Of a DNA stretch of 27,070 nt, positions 1 to 10,351 are shown in pieces. Below the pieces are notes generated by a model, which ran no database searches, had not been told where the DNA came from, and saw nothing but the letters and a program-made list of their open reading frames with translations. The translations under genes and the position numbers were made by a program. Each line of letters opens with the position of its first letter. Position 1 is the first letter of the stretch. The stretch covers positions 5,927-32,996 of the forward strand of contig MU621249.1 of the NCBI GenBank assembly GCA_025399215.1. The letters run 5' to 3'. Source of the stretch: Globomyces pollinis-pini. Taxonomy: Eukaryota; Chytridiomycota; Chytridiomycetes; Rhizophydiales; Globomycetaceae.

Positions 1-1186
1 CAAAGACAACGTCATACTATATATCAAATGGAGTCTGTATTGATCAATTTTACCGCTGTTTTGATAACAATACATTTGTTATTTACACAGATAAGGGCTG
101 TACTGGATCAATTCAACAGATTCCTACACATAACGATGTGTCTACTGTCACGCTTTCAGATAATCAAAAACTGCAAGTTTCAAAACGGAACATAAATCAA
201 GCAGAGACGACATATATCTGGGTCAGCACCATTCCAGAAATTTACCAAATCCCAGTACGGAACGAACTTCCCAGCTTGCTCACACATTTATGCAAAGCTC
301 TTTATTTCATCTGCGTATTTCCAAACTTTGTTTATGCAGCAGTTAAATATTTCAGATTACGGGTAAGGAATTGGTTGTTCGTGTCACTACTTCAATTACT
401 AAGGATATTGGTACTGTTTGCAAATATACACTACTATTATACACTATTTCCGGATAATAACACAATGTACATTTCTGGTTGGATATACTATTCATTACTT
501 GGTATCGAAACATTGGCAACAATAGCTTATACCTATAATCAAATCCATTCATTCTTGCATAAAAAACCGTCTCTTTATCAGATGATAGCAATAGTGGTTA
601 TTGTATTAGTACTACATGCTGGTTTATATGGCGGACTTTATTTCTTGGTTTGCTTCCCTGATGGTTCAGTGTGTTACCCCTGGAAGTCATTCGTTAAAAC
701 TTGGATTAGATATCGGTCATATTGGTAAGGATAACCCTACTTATATTAAACTGTAGGTTTGTTTTGGTATTTATTTTGAATTTCTTGCCTGTTCAAATAA
801 TTGCTTTTATAGTTGTTTCCAACCTGTCTACTAATGATACAAATGTCTTCAAGACAGTTCTTAAAATGTTTTCCCTTGACAGATCTTTCACTGCATTGAC
901 AATCGTTCAAGTGATTATAATCATATTGTACTTCATGGTCAATTATGTTCAATTACAAACTACGCTATGTGGAGATGATATGACCTATCTGCTATTTGGG
1001 CATTTACGTACCACTCTAGTGGGATTTCATGAGATTCTTAATATTTGGTTGACAAGTCGGATACGTGTTCTCTTTCAAGGCGCTGCTAACAGTGGAAGAG
1101 AGTCCCAAACTAGCCAAATTAAGACTGTCAAACCAGATAAATTTGGTATTGAAAAATCTCATCCATCTGTAACGACAGGATTATGA
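1..1186 (+). CDS. 7TM receptor-like protein with Cys-rich outer domain (5' end missing)
   Basis: The frame is open from base 3, so the gene starts outside the window; 383 residues are visible. Two exons (3-724, 757-1186) flank a 32-nt GTAAGG...TAG intron, and splicing joins RYRSYW to FVLVF in frame. The visible N-terminal part is a soluble Cys-containing segment (a GVC...YRC...NNT...GC pattern). It is followed by about seven hydrophobic segments and a short polar tail ending TTGL. The same G-x-C/R-C/N-x-T pattern occurs just before TM1 of the protein at 3163-4794, so the two look paralogous. I recognise no named family; a surface receptor or sensor is an inference from topology. The stop lies only 32 bp from the stop of the convergent P450 gene. 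Confidence 0.75.
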
Positions 1187-1218
1187 GATCCTTTTTATTT
1201 CAAATAAATTCAATTTTG

Positions 1219-2923
1219 CTATTTGCGTTTTGATAAATTGATCATTAACCCATCTTTCAGAGTGTACGAGAGGATAGTAACAAAATCAAGTGGAAAACCT
1301 TCAACGATTGAAAAAGAATAATGTTTCACCAATTGGAATAAGATCATTTTGGCTTCAATCACCGCAACTTTCTGTCCAATGCAATTATGGTTTCCATCTC
1401 CAAAAGGAAGAAACGAGTTGGGGTAAATTTTCTCCAGCCATCGATCAGGATTAAATGTCAAAGGATCAGTCCAGTATTTTGGATTAAGATGAACAGCTCG
1501 AATATTTGCAAATACTTGTGTTCCTTGTGGTATCAAGTAGTCTCCTAAATACACATCCTTTGTAGCAGTTCGAATGAGGCCTCCAAAAATTGTATTTACC
1601 CTTTGAGATTCTTTGAAAACTGCATCCTAAAACCATTACTCATAATCAATATTACCAAATATCTAATCACTAATCAATAAATTTCAAAACTTACTTTAAA
1701 CTTGAGAGTACTTCAACATAGTTGAAATTGTCAAACTTGACGTCTTTGATTTCATTGTACAATTTTTCACAAACATCTGGATGTCGACATAATTCCAACA
1801 TAGTAAATGTAAGTGTATTTGTGGTGGTTCTATTGTATTAAAGTGGGGAGTTTGATACCCTAATCCAGCCAGAAAGAATCCAATCAATTCACCATCAATT
1901 TCTTCTTCGCTTAAAAGCTTTAAGAATTAAAATATTAGATACACATACCCCTTGTTCTCCTGATCCCATCAATCGCTGTTTGACATTCAACTTCCAGTTA
2001 TTATTAGTTGAATCTTGATCTTCTTCGGTATTTTTCTTACTAATACCTTGCTGAACTTCGTCTTTTAGATTTTGGTTTAATTTGGTAAGATTGGAGCTAT
2101 TTTTGTCTAGCCCAAACAATGGCCAAAGAAATTCAGCAAAGAGAAATCGCTACGATAAACGGTTATGCATCAAGTTACTTTTTTCATTATATTGACTCCT
2201 GCATCGAATGCGGTCCATCTCTACATGTTACAATACATATCATCATACCCATTCAGAATCTTTCTCTACCTTTTCGACTGCATTGAATGAATTTCCAAAA
2301 GCAACAAGACCACTATATATCAGTCTAAAGGACTTACATAACTTCCAAAGTAACTGCAGATAAATTGTATCGAATATTGCATTGGATTGAATCGGTTGAC
2401 TTCAATCTTTGATCCCAAATGGAACGCATTTTATCCATAGTCTCAAGTGTAACATGAGCAGTATGACGAATATGAGTGGGACCAAATCCTGGTTGAATTA
2501 ACTTTCTGTGTCGTTTCCAAGTTTCTCCAGTTGGTAATACAAACAGTGCATTATCAAAAATCCCCCTAATAAATCAATATTGATCCATAATTACTCTATG
2601 ATACGAACATCAGCAGCACGAATGAATTCTTCTGAATCAGTTAAAATTCGTTTGACCAGGTCCGCATCAGAAACAACGACCACATTTCGTATCTTACAAA
2701 TTGATCCATGTTGATCAACGACATTTTGAATAAGCTCATGTCTTTTTCCACGTGTAGCTGCTACAAGTTGTTGAATTCTAAATTTCAAATTCCAACCAGT
2801 TGGCCCAGGAATATGCTTTAGTGGAGTCCAGTTGATAGATAGAATCACTGTCAATGCTGCTACTGCTACTACTGCAGACCTTACAGCATTCTTATCTTCA
2901 AATATTTTCAATATCGTTTCCAT
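1219..2923 (-). CDS. Cytochrome P450 monooxygenase, 9 exons
   Basis: Haem-thiolate monooxygenase, probably anchored in the ER by an N-terminal hydrophobic helix (residues about 14-32) followed by a proline hinge HIPGP. Exons on the minus strand: 2923-2595, 2565-2338, 2312-2249, 2220-2179, 2149-1949, 1917-1859, 1829-1695, 1662-1656 (7 nt), 1626-1219; the product is 490 aa, normal for the family. Visible motifs: WKRHRKLIQPGFG (helix C), I-helix AGLGTTT (305-311), K-helix ExxR (Glu361, Arg364) and haem loop FGDGNHNCIG with Cys437. The eight introns are 25-32 nt. The microexon supplies the last base of Lys353 plus Tyr354 and Leu355; without it the K-helix is out of frame. Substrate and CYP family are not assignable. 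The promoter is shared with the divergent receptor gene. Confidence 0.93.
1656..1662 (-). other. 7-nt microexon of the P450 gene
   Basis: Seven bases (ATATTTG on the minus strand) lie between a 32-nt intron (1694-1663, GTAAGT...TTAG) and a 29-nt intron (1655-1627, GTAATA...TTAG). Including them restores the frame and gives SSLKYLDAVFKESQR, matching the usual P450 'YLDAVxKExxR' K-helix. Joining the flanking exons directly gives an early stop. Confidence 0.85.
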
Positions 2924-3162
2924 AATTACAACCCTATTTGTGTTACTTTTTGTTGTTTTTATGGGGGTTGTAGTCGGTCCGAAAACTATCAGTCGGACCG
3001 AATAGCCTCATTGTCACTACAAAGCATTAGCATTATCATTAGAAAGCTAAACGAGTTCAAATAGACTCGACGTGATAAGATTGATTTGGACATCATTGGT
3101 TACGATCCACGATTTGGTGAATTAAATGGTTGGGTGGATAACATGTTACCAAATTCAAAATC
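2924..3162. promoter_or_regulatory. Divergent promoter of P450 and receptor genes, with two CGG-N-CCG sites
   Basis: This 239-bp interval separates the P450 start (-) from the receptor start (+). A perfect 9-bp inverted repeat (TCGGTCCGA at 2974-2982, TCGGACCGA at 2993-3001) is separated by 10 bp. Each arm contains an inverted CGG pair with a one-base gap (CGGTCCG, CGGACCG), the kind of half-site arrangement bound by fungal Zn2Cys6 regulators. The sites lie about 50-80 bp upstream of the P450 start. Binding by such a factor is inferred. A transcribed hairpin is an alternative. Confidence 0.5.
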
Positions 3163-4794
3163 ATGATATACCAATTGGGGATACTATTCTCGACTAGTTA
3201 TTCAAGATTAATCTATCAAAGTTTTTGGGACACGATGTATGATTGTGAAGGACCACCATATCTGATGGGAGTTTTTGATTTGGATACATCACCAGAATCG
3301 AATCTCAACTATTTTTGTGGTTATAATCCAATCCCAGCAAATACAGGATGTTGTATCAGTCAACTAAAACGAAAAAATTTGGATGGATACCACTCAATTT
3401 CAGTCCAATATGTAATTGACCCAGATGATGAGCAAGCTCCATATTCCGCAAATGGATATTCATATTGTAAATTGGATATGTTTAAGAATGTATCGCGTGA
3501 AAATGATTTCGATGTTTCTTATTTACTTGCAGATGGAAAATGTCATGAAGGTTTTAGATGCTTATCAAATGGAACAATAAGCAATTATGAAGATATGAAT
3601 TGCACGAAATTGATGCAAGAAGATAATGTATTTCAATCAACCACTGTGCAAGGCAACTATACAGTATCCTTTCTCACAATTTTGAATAGTAAAAATGTGA
3701 TGGAGTGGACCACGTATCCATACGTGACCACTATCATATTTTCACATATGCTAGATTATTTTGGACTTCTTTGTGTCTCTTTATCCTTCATATTTACCAT
3801 TATTGCTTGTGGACGACACATAAATCAATTCAGGAAGAATCAAAAACAATATCATATCAGTAGTTTATTGCTTTATTTTTGCTTACTATTATCATCGTCA
3901 CTTAATACTGTCAATTGGGTACATTCATGTACAACGGAACTGTCCTGCTTCTTTCTTTATGAATTCAAAGATGTATTTGAAAATATTGCAACGTTTTTAA
4001 CTGTATATGATACAATTCAAACCTTACTAGAGTATCTACATTTGGTTGGAACTTTAACACAAAAATTGGCCTTGTTGGTACTTGTTGTTGTTCATCTAGT
4101 CTTGGCAGGATCAAATTACGTATCATACTGGGTATTCATTGAAGAATCAACAACTTCCATAATCAGTCGATGGTCATATCTATTACCAGGATGGATCATA
4201 GTCATGCATATTGTGGACATTGTCCCACCTACGTATCTGATTGTGAAGATATCAAAAACTCTGTCAAATGATGGTGTTACTGAACAGAGCACTTGGAGAT
4301 GTTTGCATAATCTGTTCCTCAAAAATCGGCTATTATGTGTTCTCTATATCTTTCAATTCCTCAATTTCTCTTCTTTTGTCATACTATCAGTTCTAACTCG
4401 TTATTCGACACTGCTGAAGGATGATCTTAATTGGATGGCGATGACTGGTCCCTTATCCATGACATTAGTCATTCACACAATCATGAATAAGCTATTAATG
4501 ATTGAAATACGGAAAATATTCACTTTTGAGAAAGAACAACGTAGACGTCAAAGATTGATGAAAGCTCAGGGAACCATCAACAATGCGATTGAAATACCAA
4601 GAACTTATCCAAATGGTGTTAGAACAGTGAATACTTCCGAATTTGCGAATATGACTACAAGAATGTCCAATTATCAACCGAATCAATTAGATAAAGATAA
4701 TGGTGGTAGTTTGATACAGGATGATATGTTAGATATGCCTACTCAAATACCAAAGGACGAAAATGAAATCATACCTGATATTCATCACCTGTAA
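3163..4794 (+). CDS. 7TM receptor-like protein with large Cys-rich extracellular domain
   Basis: Single-exon gene, 543 aa, from ATG 3163. Residues about 1-190 form a soluble, Cys-rich domain (Cys28, 52, 63, 64, 102, 127, 133, 147) with several N-x-S/T sites (NVS, NGT, NCT, NYT). Seven hydrophobic segments follow at about 194-217, 232-250, 272-295, 301-324, 338-362, 390-412 and 425-447. The tail of about 95 residues starts with a basic stretch (EKEQRRRQR) and ends acidic. This is GPCR-like topology with a ligand-binding-type ectodomain, but I do not recognise the family. The GKC...FRC...NGT...C block resembles the one in the receptor at the window start. No clear signal peptide is visible, so a short upstream exon is possible. 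Confidence 0.8.
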   Translation: MIYQLGILFSTSYSRLIYQSFWDTMYDCEGPPYLMGVFDLDTSPESNLNYFCGYNPIPANTGCCISQLKRKNLDGYHSISVQYVIDPDDEQAPYSANGYSYCKLDMFKNVSRENDFDVSYLLADGKCHEGFRCLSNGTISNYEDMNCTKLMQEDNVFQSTTVQGNYTVSFLTILNSKNVMEWTTYPYVTTIIFSHMLDYFGLLCVSLSFIFTIIACGRHINQFRKNQKQYHISSLLLYFCLLLSSSLNTVNWVHSCTTELSCFFLYEFKDVFENIATFLTVYDTIQTLLEYLHLVGTLTQKLALLVLVVVHLVLAGSNYVSYWVFIEESTTSIISRWSYLLPGWIIVMHIVDIVPPTYLIVKISKTLSNDGVTEQSTWRCLHNLFLKNRLLCVLYIFQFLNFSSFVILSVLTRYSTLLKDDLNWMAMTGPLSMTLVIHTIMNKLLMIEIRKIFTFEKEQRRRQRLMKAQGTINNAIEIPRTYPNGVRTVNTSEFANMTTRMSNYQPNQLDKDNGGSLIQDDMLDMPTQIPKDENEIIPDIHHL

Positions 4795-4902
4795 TCATAC
4801 CATAATATAACAACCTGTTTTTCTTAATCATCATTGTATTATACTGGTTGGTATTTTATCCAGTTTGAAGTGATTTTTACATTTTCCTCAGTTCCAATTC
4901 AT

Positions 4903-5424
4903 ATGAATTTAACGTATGAAATCCATGATAAATCCATAGGATCAATTGAAGAAATATTGTCCTTTTCTAAACAGAATTTTACTAATTATCTTGACCAAAG
5001 GAAACAACAACTTGCACTAGATAATTTAAAGAGTACAACAACAAATACAGATTCAAAAGAATATTGGCAATCATTAATACAAGACCATAATGGACATTTA
5101 TTTATAGCAAGAAATGATAAGCAAGTTATTGCATTGGTATTTACATTTCAAAAAGTATTGAATAAACAACATATTTGGTTAGCAATTACCCATCCTGATT
5201 ATCATCGATTAGGAATTATGAAAGCTTTATTTCAAAAGGTTCAAGATCATTTTACGAATCAGAATTTGACTGTCAACACTATACCAGAGATTTTTCCAAA
5301 TATGCCAAAGTTTTTACAATCCTTGGGTTTTGATATAGTCAATAGAAAGACGGTGGAAGGTCCATTTGGTGCATTAGTTGAGAAGATTATGTTGGAGAAA
5401 CAGTCATCAACTTCTCCAGTTTAA
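4903..5424 (+). CDS. GNAT-family N-acetyltransferase
   Basis: Probable acetyl-CoA-dependent N-acetyltransferase of 173 aa. ATG 4903 is the first ATG in the frame; the 69 open bases upstream contain none. Order of features: an N-terminal helix region, an 'LFIARNDKQVIALVFTF' strand pair, then the acetyl-CoA-binding motif A 'IWLAITHPDYHRLGIMKALF' (a Q/R-x-x-G-x-like loop with RLG). The C-terminal part 'MPKFLQSLGFDIV' is the usual GNAT motif B region. Substrate unknown. It starts 108 bp after the receptor stop on the same strand and converges on the WDR83-like gene, with 105 bp between their stop codons. Confidence 0.8.
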   Translation: MNLTYEIHDKSIGSIEEILSFSKQNFTNYLDQRKQQLALDNLKSTTTNTDSKEYWQSLIQDHNGHLFIARNDKQVIALVFTFQKVLNKQHIWLAITHPDYHRLGIMKALFQKVQDHFTNQNLTVNTIPEIFPNMPKFLQSLGFDIVNRKTVEGPFGALVEKIMLEKQSSTSPV

Positions 5425-5529
5425 TATAAAAACAGTACAGTTGAAAGACACTTTTATTGCAATATTGAGCATCATATATTCCAGATCTTGAAAAATATAC
5501 CATACTATGCAAATTGGTATATATAAAAA

Positions 5530-6614
5530 TTAAGAAGTCCAAAGTTTGGCAGTTCCATCAAATGAACATGATATCATAGTATGTAGATTCGGATGATACT
5601 TGACTGAAGTCACTACACGACTATGAGCATCCAAAGTTTTAACAATTTGACCCTATAAATATATCAATATCTAAAACAGATGGATACCTCTACCAAATCC
5701 CAAAAATGTATTTTACCATCTTCACTACCACTAATCACATGCGAATCTGTAGATGTAAAACAAGGTGATAATCGATATTGAGAATTAACATGGCCTTGAT
5801 AACTACACAAAAAGGTAAAAACAGATGAAAATTACTCGCATAACAATTCACCAGTTTCCTTATCAAACAAACGGATGGTATTATCAAGAGTAGCTACCAG
5901 TATACAATTTCGATCATTAGATAATTGAACAGAAGTCACTGGAACTATATAGAAATTTAAAAAAAAATGATAGAAATTACAACCAACTTTATCTTCCACC
6001 ATCGTTCGATTTCGAATATCATAAACACGAACGGATCCATCTACTGATCTACCAATCAATTCACAAAACATCCAAACCCTGTGACAATTTGAAAATCCAC
6101 AATACAAACAGATTCAATACTATCTTTTGAATCCGATAATATCTGTAAAGGTTTTTTAGATAAAGATCGACAATCCCATAATCGAACGGTAGAATCATAT
6201 GATCCTGATACGACAATTGTTCCATCTTTATTGAAATCTACAGAATTCACTCGTTGTGTATGATCTTGAAATCTTTGAACAGTTTTACCGGTTTGTACAT
6301 CCCATCTATCATCAACTATTTCAAATTTATACATGTATACATTTCGATCACCACTACCAGAAACAAATCTAGAATTATCCGTTTTAGGACTGTAATGTTA
6401 AAGATTGAAAAGGTTACAGTTGTATTGCTGATATTTCTTTTCCATGACCTTTATAAGTTTTAATCATCATTCCTGTATGTGGATTCCATAATTTGATGGA
6501 TCGATCTGCACTTCCTGTTAAACAATAATTGCCATCTTGGTTAAATATGGCACAGTTGATTGGTCCTTCATGTCCTTTTAATGTCACTGTTTCATTGACG
6601 GGTAATAAATCCAT
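5530..6614 (-). CDS. WDR83: WD40 protein, WDR83/MORG1 orthologue, 7 exons
   Basis: Seven-bladed WD40 propeller of 298 aa (human WDR83 is 315 aa). Family knowledge: a scaffold linked to MAPK modules and found with spliceosomal complexes. Exons (minus): 6614-6418, 6389-6333, 6305-6078, 6048-5981, 5944-5836, 5802-5688, 5652-5530; introns are 28, 27, 29, 36, 33 and 35 nt. Characteristic stretches: LKGHEGPINCAIFNQDGNYC, IKLWNPHTG, IWDVQTGKTVQRF, VRLWDCRS, SVDGSVRVYDIRN, VGFPVTSVQLSNDRNC, IRLFDKETGELL, ISGSEDGKIHFWDLVEG and LDAHSRVVTSVKYHP. The start is ATG 6614; a GTG two codons upstream is not needed. The 27-nt second intron is a multiple of three without a stop and would be easily missed. The third intron uses the weak donor GTTTGG. 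Confidence 0.93.
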
Positions 6615-6794
6615 CGTCACTCAAAAAAAATCAAAAAATTCAATTGGTGGTCAATAATCTATTTCGACAACTTGAATAATAAATCAATACACAACGCAAT
6701 TTGATACCAAAACCACGTAATAAGAATCTCAAATGATTGTATATGAAATAAAAAATTAATGGTATCAATAATAAAACGAATTAACAATACAGAT

Positions 6795-9700
6795 TCAACT
6801 AATAATTTCAACTTCATCATCAGTATCATCAGGTATGGGAGCTTCAACAACAAATCCAAGTTGTTGATATTGACCTTGTAAATCACGCATCATCTTCATC
6901 ATATCTATCCGTTTCTGCACAACAACATCATGACTGAACCAATCAATTAATGATTCTCTCGCCTATAGGTTAGTTGAAACGGTTACGAGAATGCTTTGTA
7001 GGGTTGGTTGTGGATTGGTAAAGAATCTTTGAATGATTTCAAGTAGGTAGACTCCACAATCACAGTGGTTGGGTTGGATAGGTGCTTTGACGTGGATACC
7101 GCCAATCTCTTTGACCATGGAATCACGGAGATTGGGGTCTGTTTGTTTTTTGGTGATAGCTTCAGCTACCAGATAATGTTTCAATGTTTTGAGTGTTCGT
7201 GATCGTTGAAGTCCCAATGAATCGAATACAAGTATCTTACACCTGCAGTTAATAAAAAACAAAAAATAGATACTTTTTTAATTCTGCCTTTAGTTTTTGA
7301 TCTCGTTGGTGTTCTCGATCACTTTTGGTGAGCTTCAACTTTGAAAATATAGATGGTTGTTTTTTCGACTTTCCTGTAAAAGCATGTATAGATGGTAACT
7401 CATGATCGGCTAAAGGCATAGCAACAGCCTCCTCATCAACGGTCGATATGGATTCCGGTTTATCATTCGAATTCACAGATATCGTTTCCCAATCCATATT
7501 CACAACCGCCTGTGATTCCTGCTCGGGTATGTCATGTATAGGCTCTTCATCTGATATGTGTACGACATTGGTCGTGGACACTTGTTCAGATGGGACTTGA
7601 GTTTCAAGGAAAAATCCACATGGTTCTTGGTCAGGAATGACTTGAGCAGGTGGAACAGTTGAGCTTGATAATTCTATTTCTAAATCACTTCCTGTTGATT
7701 CCGATTCAGAATCCGAACCATCATCGGATTGTAGAATCGCACTCGGATTATATATAATTACTAGGTACCAATGCAAACTATAAAATCAATACAAGGACCC
7801 AAACTGTTCATTGATGGGCAACACCAAGTAATCCTTCTGGAAAATATCAACCTTATTGGTCCATTTCTTCACTTTTTCATATCCATATTCATATTGAGAT
7901 TTATCGCCCCGAAATTCGTCTTTCAATATCAACTGGTTATAGAAAAAGGATGAAAAGAAATGGACTCGATCAAAATCGAGTTTATCTTTCAACGTTCTAG
8001 AAATGAGGGTTTTTTGAAAATATACCGAATATAGAATTCAATAACGGTATCATTAAGGAATTCACCTTCATTGAGCCGATGAAAATCTTGTTCACGAATA
8101 GTGATGGAAAGACGGTCATTAAATGGGTATTGGAATAACCTACAAATTAGTCATGTTAAATACGATCGGTTTGTAGTGGGCATCTCTTTCGCTATACGTC
8201 GACTTTTGCGTTTCGAGTCTGTTTCTTGTTCTGTATCAGATATCAACATATCAATTTCATCATAAACTTTTCGTTTTCCTTGAAAATTTAATTGTGGTTG
8301 TTTGGCGATACGCGTGGAACTACGGACTGGAAGAGTCTGTGTTGCGATTTCAAGTGCTTGAATAGTATCCTCAGAACTAATCTAAGAAATATAATTGTCT
8401 TACTTCATATATGAGACGCTTAAACCAACACGTTCTAAAGCAACCTTGATTGTTTCAATTTTTGTACTATCATGTAGTTTCAATAAATAATTTTCAATTC
8501 CAGTAGTCCATGGAATGAAGTTGACAAATACTTCGTTTGATTTACTTATCTATGGATTTAGTTGAGATAGCTTACTCTAGCAGTACGGTAAGGACCTTTT
8601 TCTATTACAATGAATACTAGTCCACTACGACAGATATCAATAGAGGATTCGCGTACTTCCATTGTTAATTCTGTGTCGTCTACTGCCTTTCTGTTTTCCC
8701 ATAATTTATCAATCACATATACCATGATCTAAAGCAGTTAATAAGGTAAGAATGGAATGTAGCTAGTATCGCAGATTGGAAACGCAAATAGGAGTCAAAT
8801 AATGGACCATTAGAATTTGAAAAGGAGAGAAAATTTGAGATGAAAATAAGGATTGAAAAGGTAAGAATACTGAAAGGTGATTGTGTAATAGAGAAACCTC
8901 CCATATAAAGATGAAAAAAAGAAAGGTTAGGGTACACATACAGGTTTAGAATTAGATTTATCAGGATCCTTGAACTGTCCTTTAACATCGTTATGTTTTG
9001 TATTCCCCCGATTACGTTTGTCTTTATAATTTTCCACCTTTGTAAAGTCACGATCCAACAATAGTCCTTTGCCAACATCACTATTCTTTTCATTTGCCGT
9101 TTTAGCGAAAAACCTGTCTCCTGTGACGGGATTTAAACCTGTAGTTTGCTGGATAACAGTTTTTTTGGGTCGAGGTTGACGGGTAGTTGGTTTGTTTGGT
9201 TTGGTTTGGTGGGTTGTCATAAAAGTGCTTGTGAGTTCATCATCTGAAGAGATATGTTCTATTACATTTGAATTCCCACGGTTTTTGGATGGAGAAATAT
9301 TAGATTGGTGATGATCAGACATTTGTCCATGAGGATTAAAGTATTGAGATGTTGTTTTTTGATTTGAAAGGGTAGAATTGAGAGATTTAGCGTAAATATT
9401 GGTCGTTGATTGTTTACTTGATAATTTCTGAAGATTAAAGAGTTGAAGGTTACCTTTAAGCCATTTTCTAAGAGACCTGATGATAAGAGACCTGATGATG
9501 CTTTAGCTTCCACGGAGGTTCCTCCTAGATTTGATGATTCTATTTAGTGAATGAAAAAGAATATTGTACGTAAGTCTTTAATTTTCCATGGAGTTGAATG
9601 AGCAGATTTGTGAGGAGTGGAATGATTTGATTTGAATTGATTTGAATTAGATTTCAGATCATTATGCCTATCGTAAGGACCACTAGTTATAGAAGATTTC

Positions 9701-9853
9701 TTATTTTTTTTAGAATAAGTGACTTGATTTGATACTAAAGAATTTCTAGCAGCATTTGGAGTGTTTGTTTCTGGAATTTTTATTGGTACTCCTTTTCTTT
9801 TAAGAGAGCTAAATATGATGAGATATTAGTTCATACTCCAAGTTGTGGGTCAT
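6795..9853 (-). CDS. Ulp2/SENP6-7-type SUMO protease (C48), 12 exons
   Basis: Cysteine protease that removes or edits SUMO chains, about 857 aa. Exons (minus): 9853-9837, 9808-9570, 9539-9454, 9427-8942, 8728-8576, 8549-8404, 8376-8164, 8139-8026, 7996-7805, 7777-7274, 7242-6987, 6962-6795. Residues 1-276 are polar and disordered, with a SIM-like VIEHISSDDE. A globular, PH-like segment (VYVIDKLWENRK...) comes next. The catalytic domain opens with LSITIREQDFHRLNEGEFLN and carries His551 (HLHWYLVIIYNPSA), Asp724 (ILVFDSLG), Gln773 and Cys779 (NHCDCGVYLLE). An acidic insert of about 155 residues between His and Asp is typical of SENP6/7. The C-terminus EVEIIS is SIM-like. Weak point: the fourth intron (8941-8729) is 213 nt, so exons 1-4 could be a separate gene. 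Confidence 0.88.
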
Positions 9854-10351
9854 TGTTTTTTTTTATATTGAATGTCAATACAGTTTGGAATTAAAAAACA
9901 AAAAAACTAAGATGAATGAATGCATTCAAAAGTCCATTTGAATGAGATAATCATGGTAGTCATAATCAATCTAATTGCGTATATGAATTATTCATATATA
10001 TTACAATGTATTACATGTACTATTATTATACGTACTGATACTATATGGATCATGATTGGTAATAACCAATGGATTAGAGTTCTTAAAGTCAATCCATTGT
10101 TAAATTAAATTAAATATCCAATTGATCCATGGCTCATCAAACAACTGCTCCCTAACAAAACTTGTTCAACACACTTGAAAGTATCCATAATTAATATACT
10201 ATTTAATACTATCATCCTAATTCATCTCGATTTATTTATCCTTAAAGTCTTCTGACTAGCACAATTCGAGTCGTTTTGTGTCACTATCTTCCGCTGGTAT
10301 CCCAGTCCATTCGTTTCATTATTGTCCCTTTCTTTTTCTTATTATTATCAA
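9854..10351. other. Intergenic, divergent promoters
   Basis: 498 bp between the Ulp2-like start (-) and the 7TM start (+). It is very AT-rich. The last 40 bp before ATG 10352 are a pyrimidine-rich leader (GTCCCTTTCTTTTTCTT). I see no gene, tRNA or clear repeat. Confidence 0.6.

Noticed and set aside
1627..1724. Frameshift or pseudogene in the P450 between helices J and K
   Set aside because: A 7-nt microexon between two normal-sized introns restores both frame and consensus, so no mutation need be assumed.
3072..3165. Open stretch containing DPRFGELNGWVDN before the receptor start
   Set aside because: Short, preceded by a stop, out of frame with the receptor and ending in a stop at its ATG. 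No family match recognised, though an upstream exon cannot be excluded.
9480..9513. 15-bp duplication encoding SSGLL twice in the SUMO protease N-terminus
   Set aside because: Real, but a simple in-frame slippage repeat in a disordered region; no wider significance seen.
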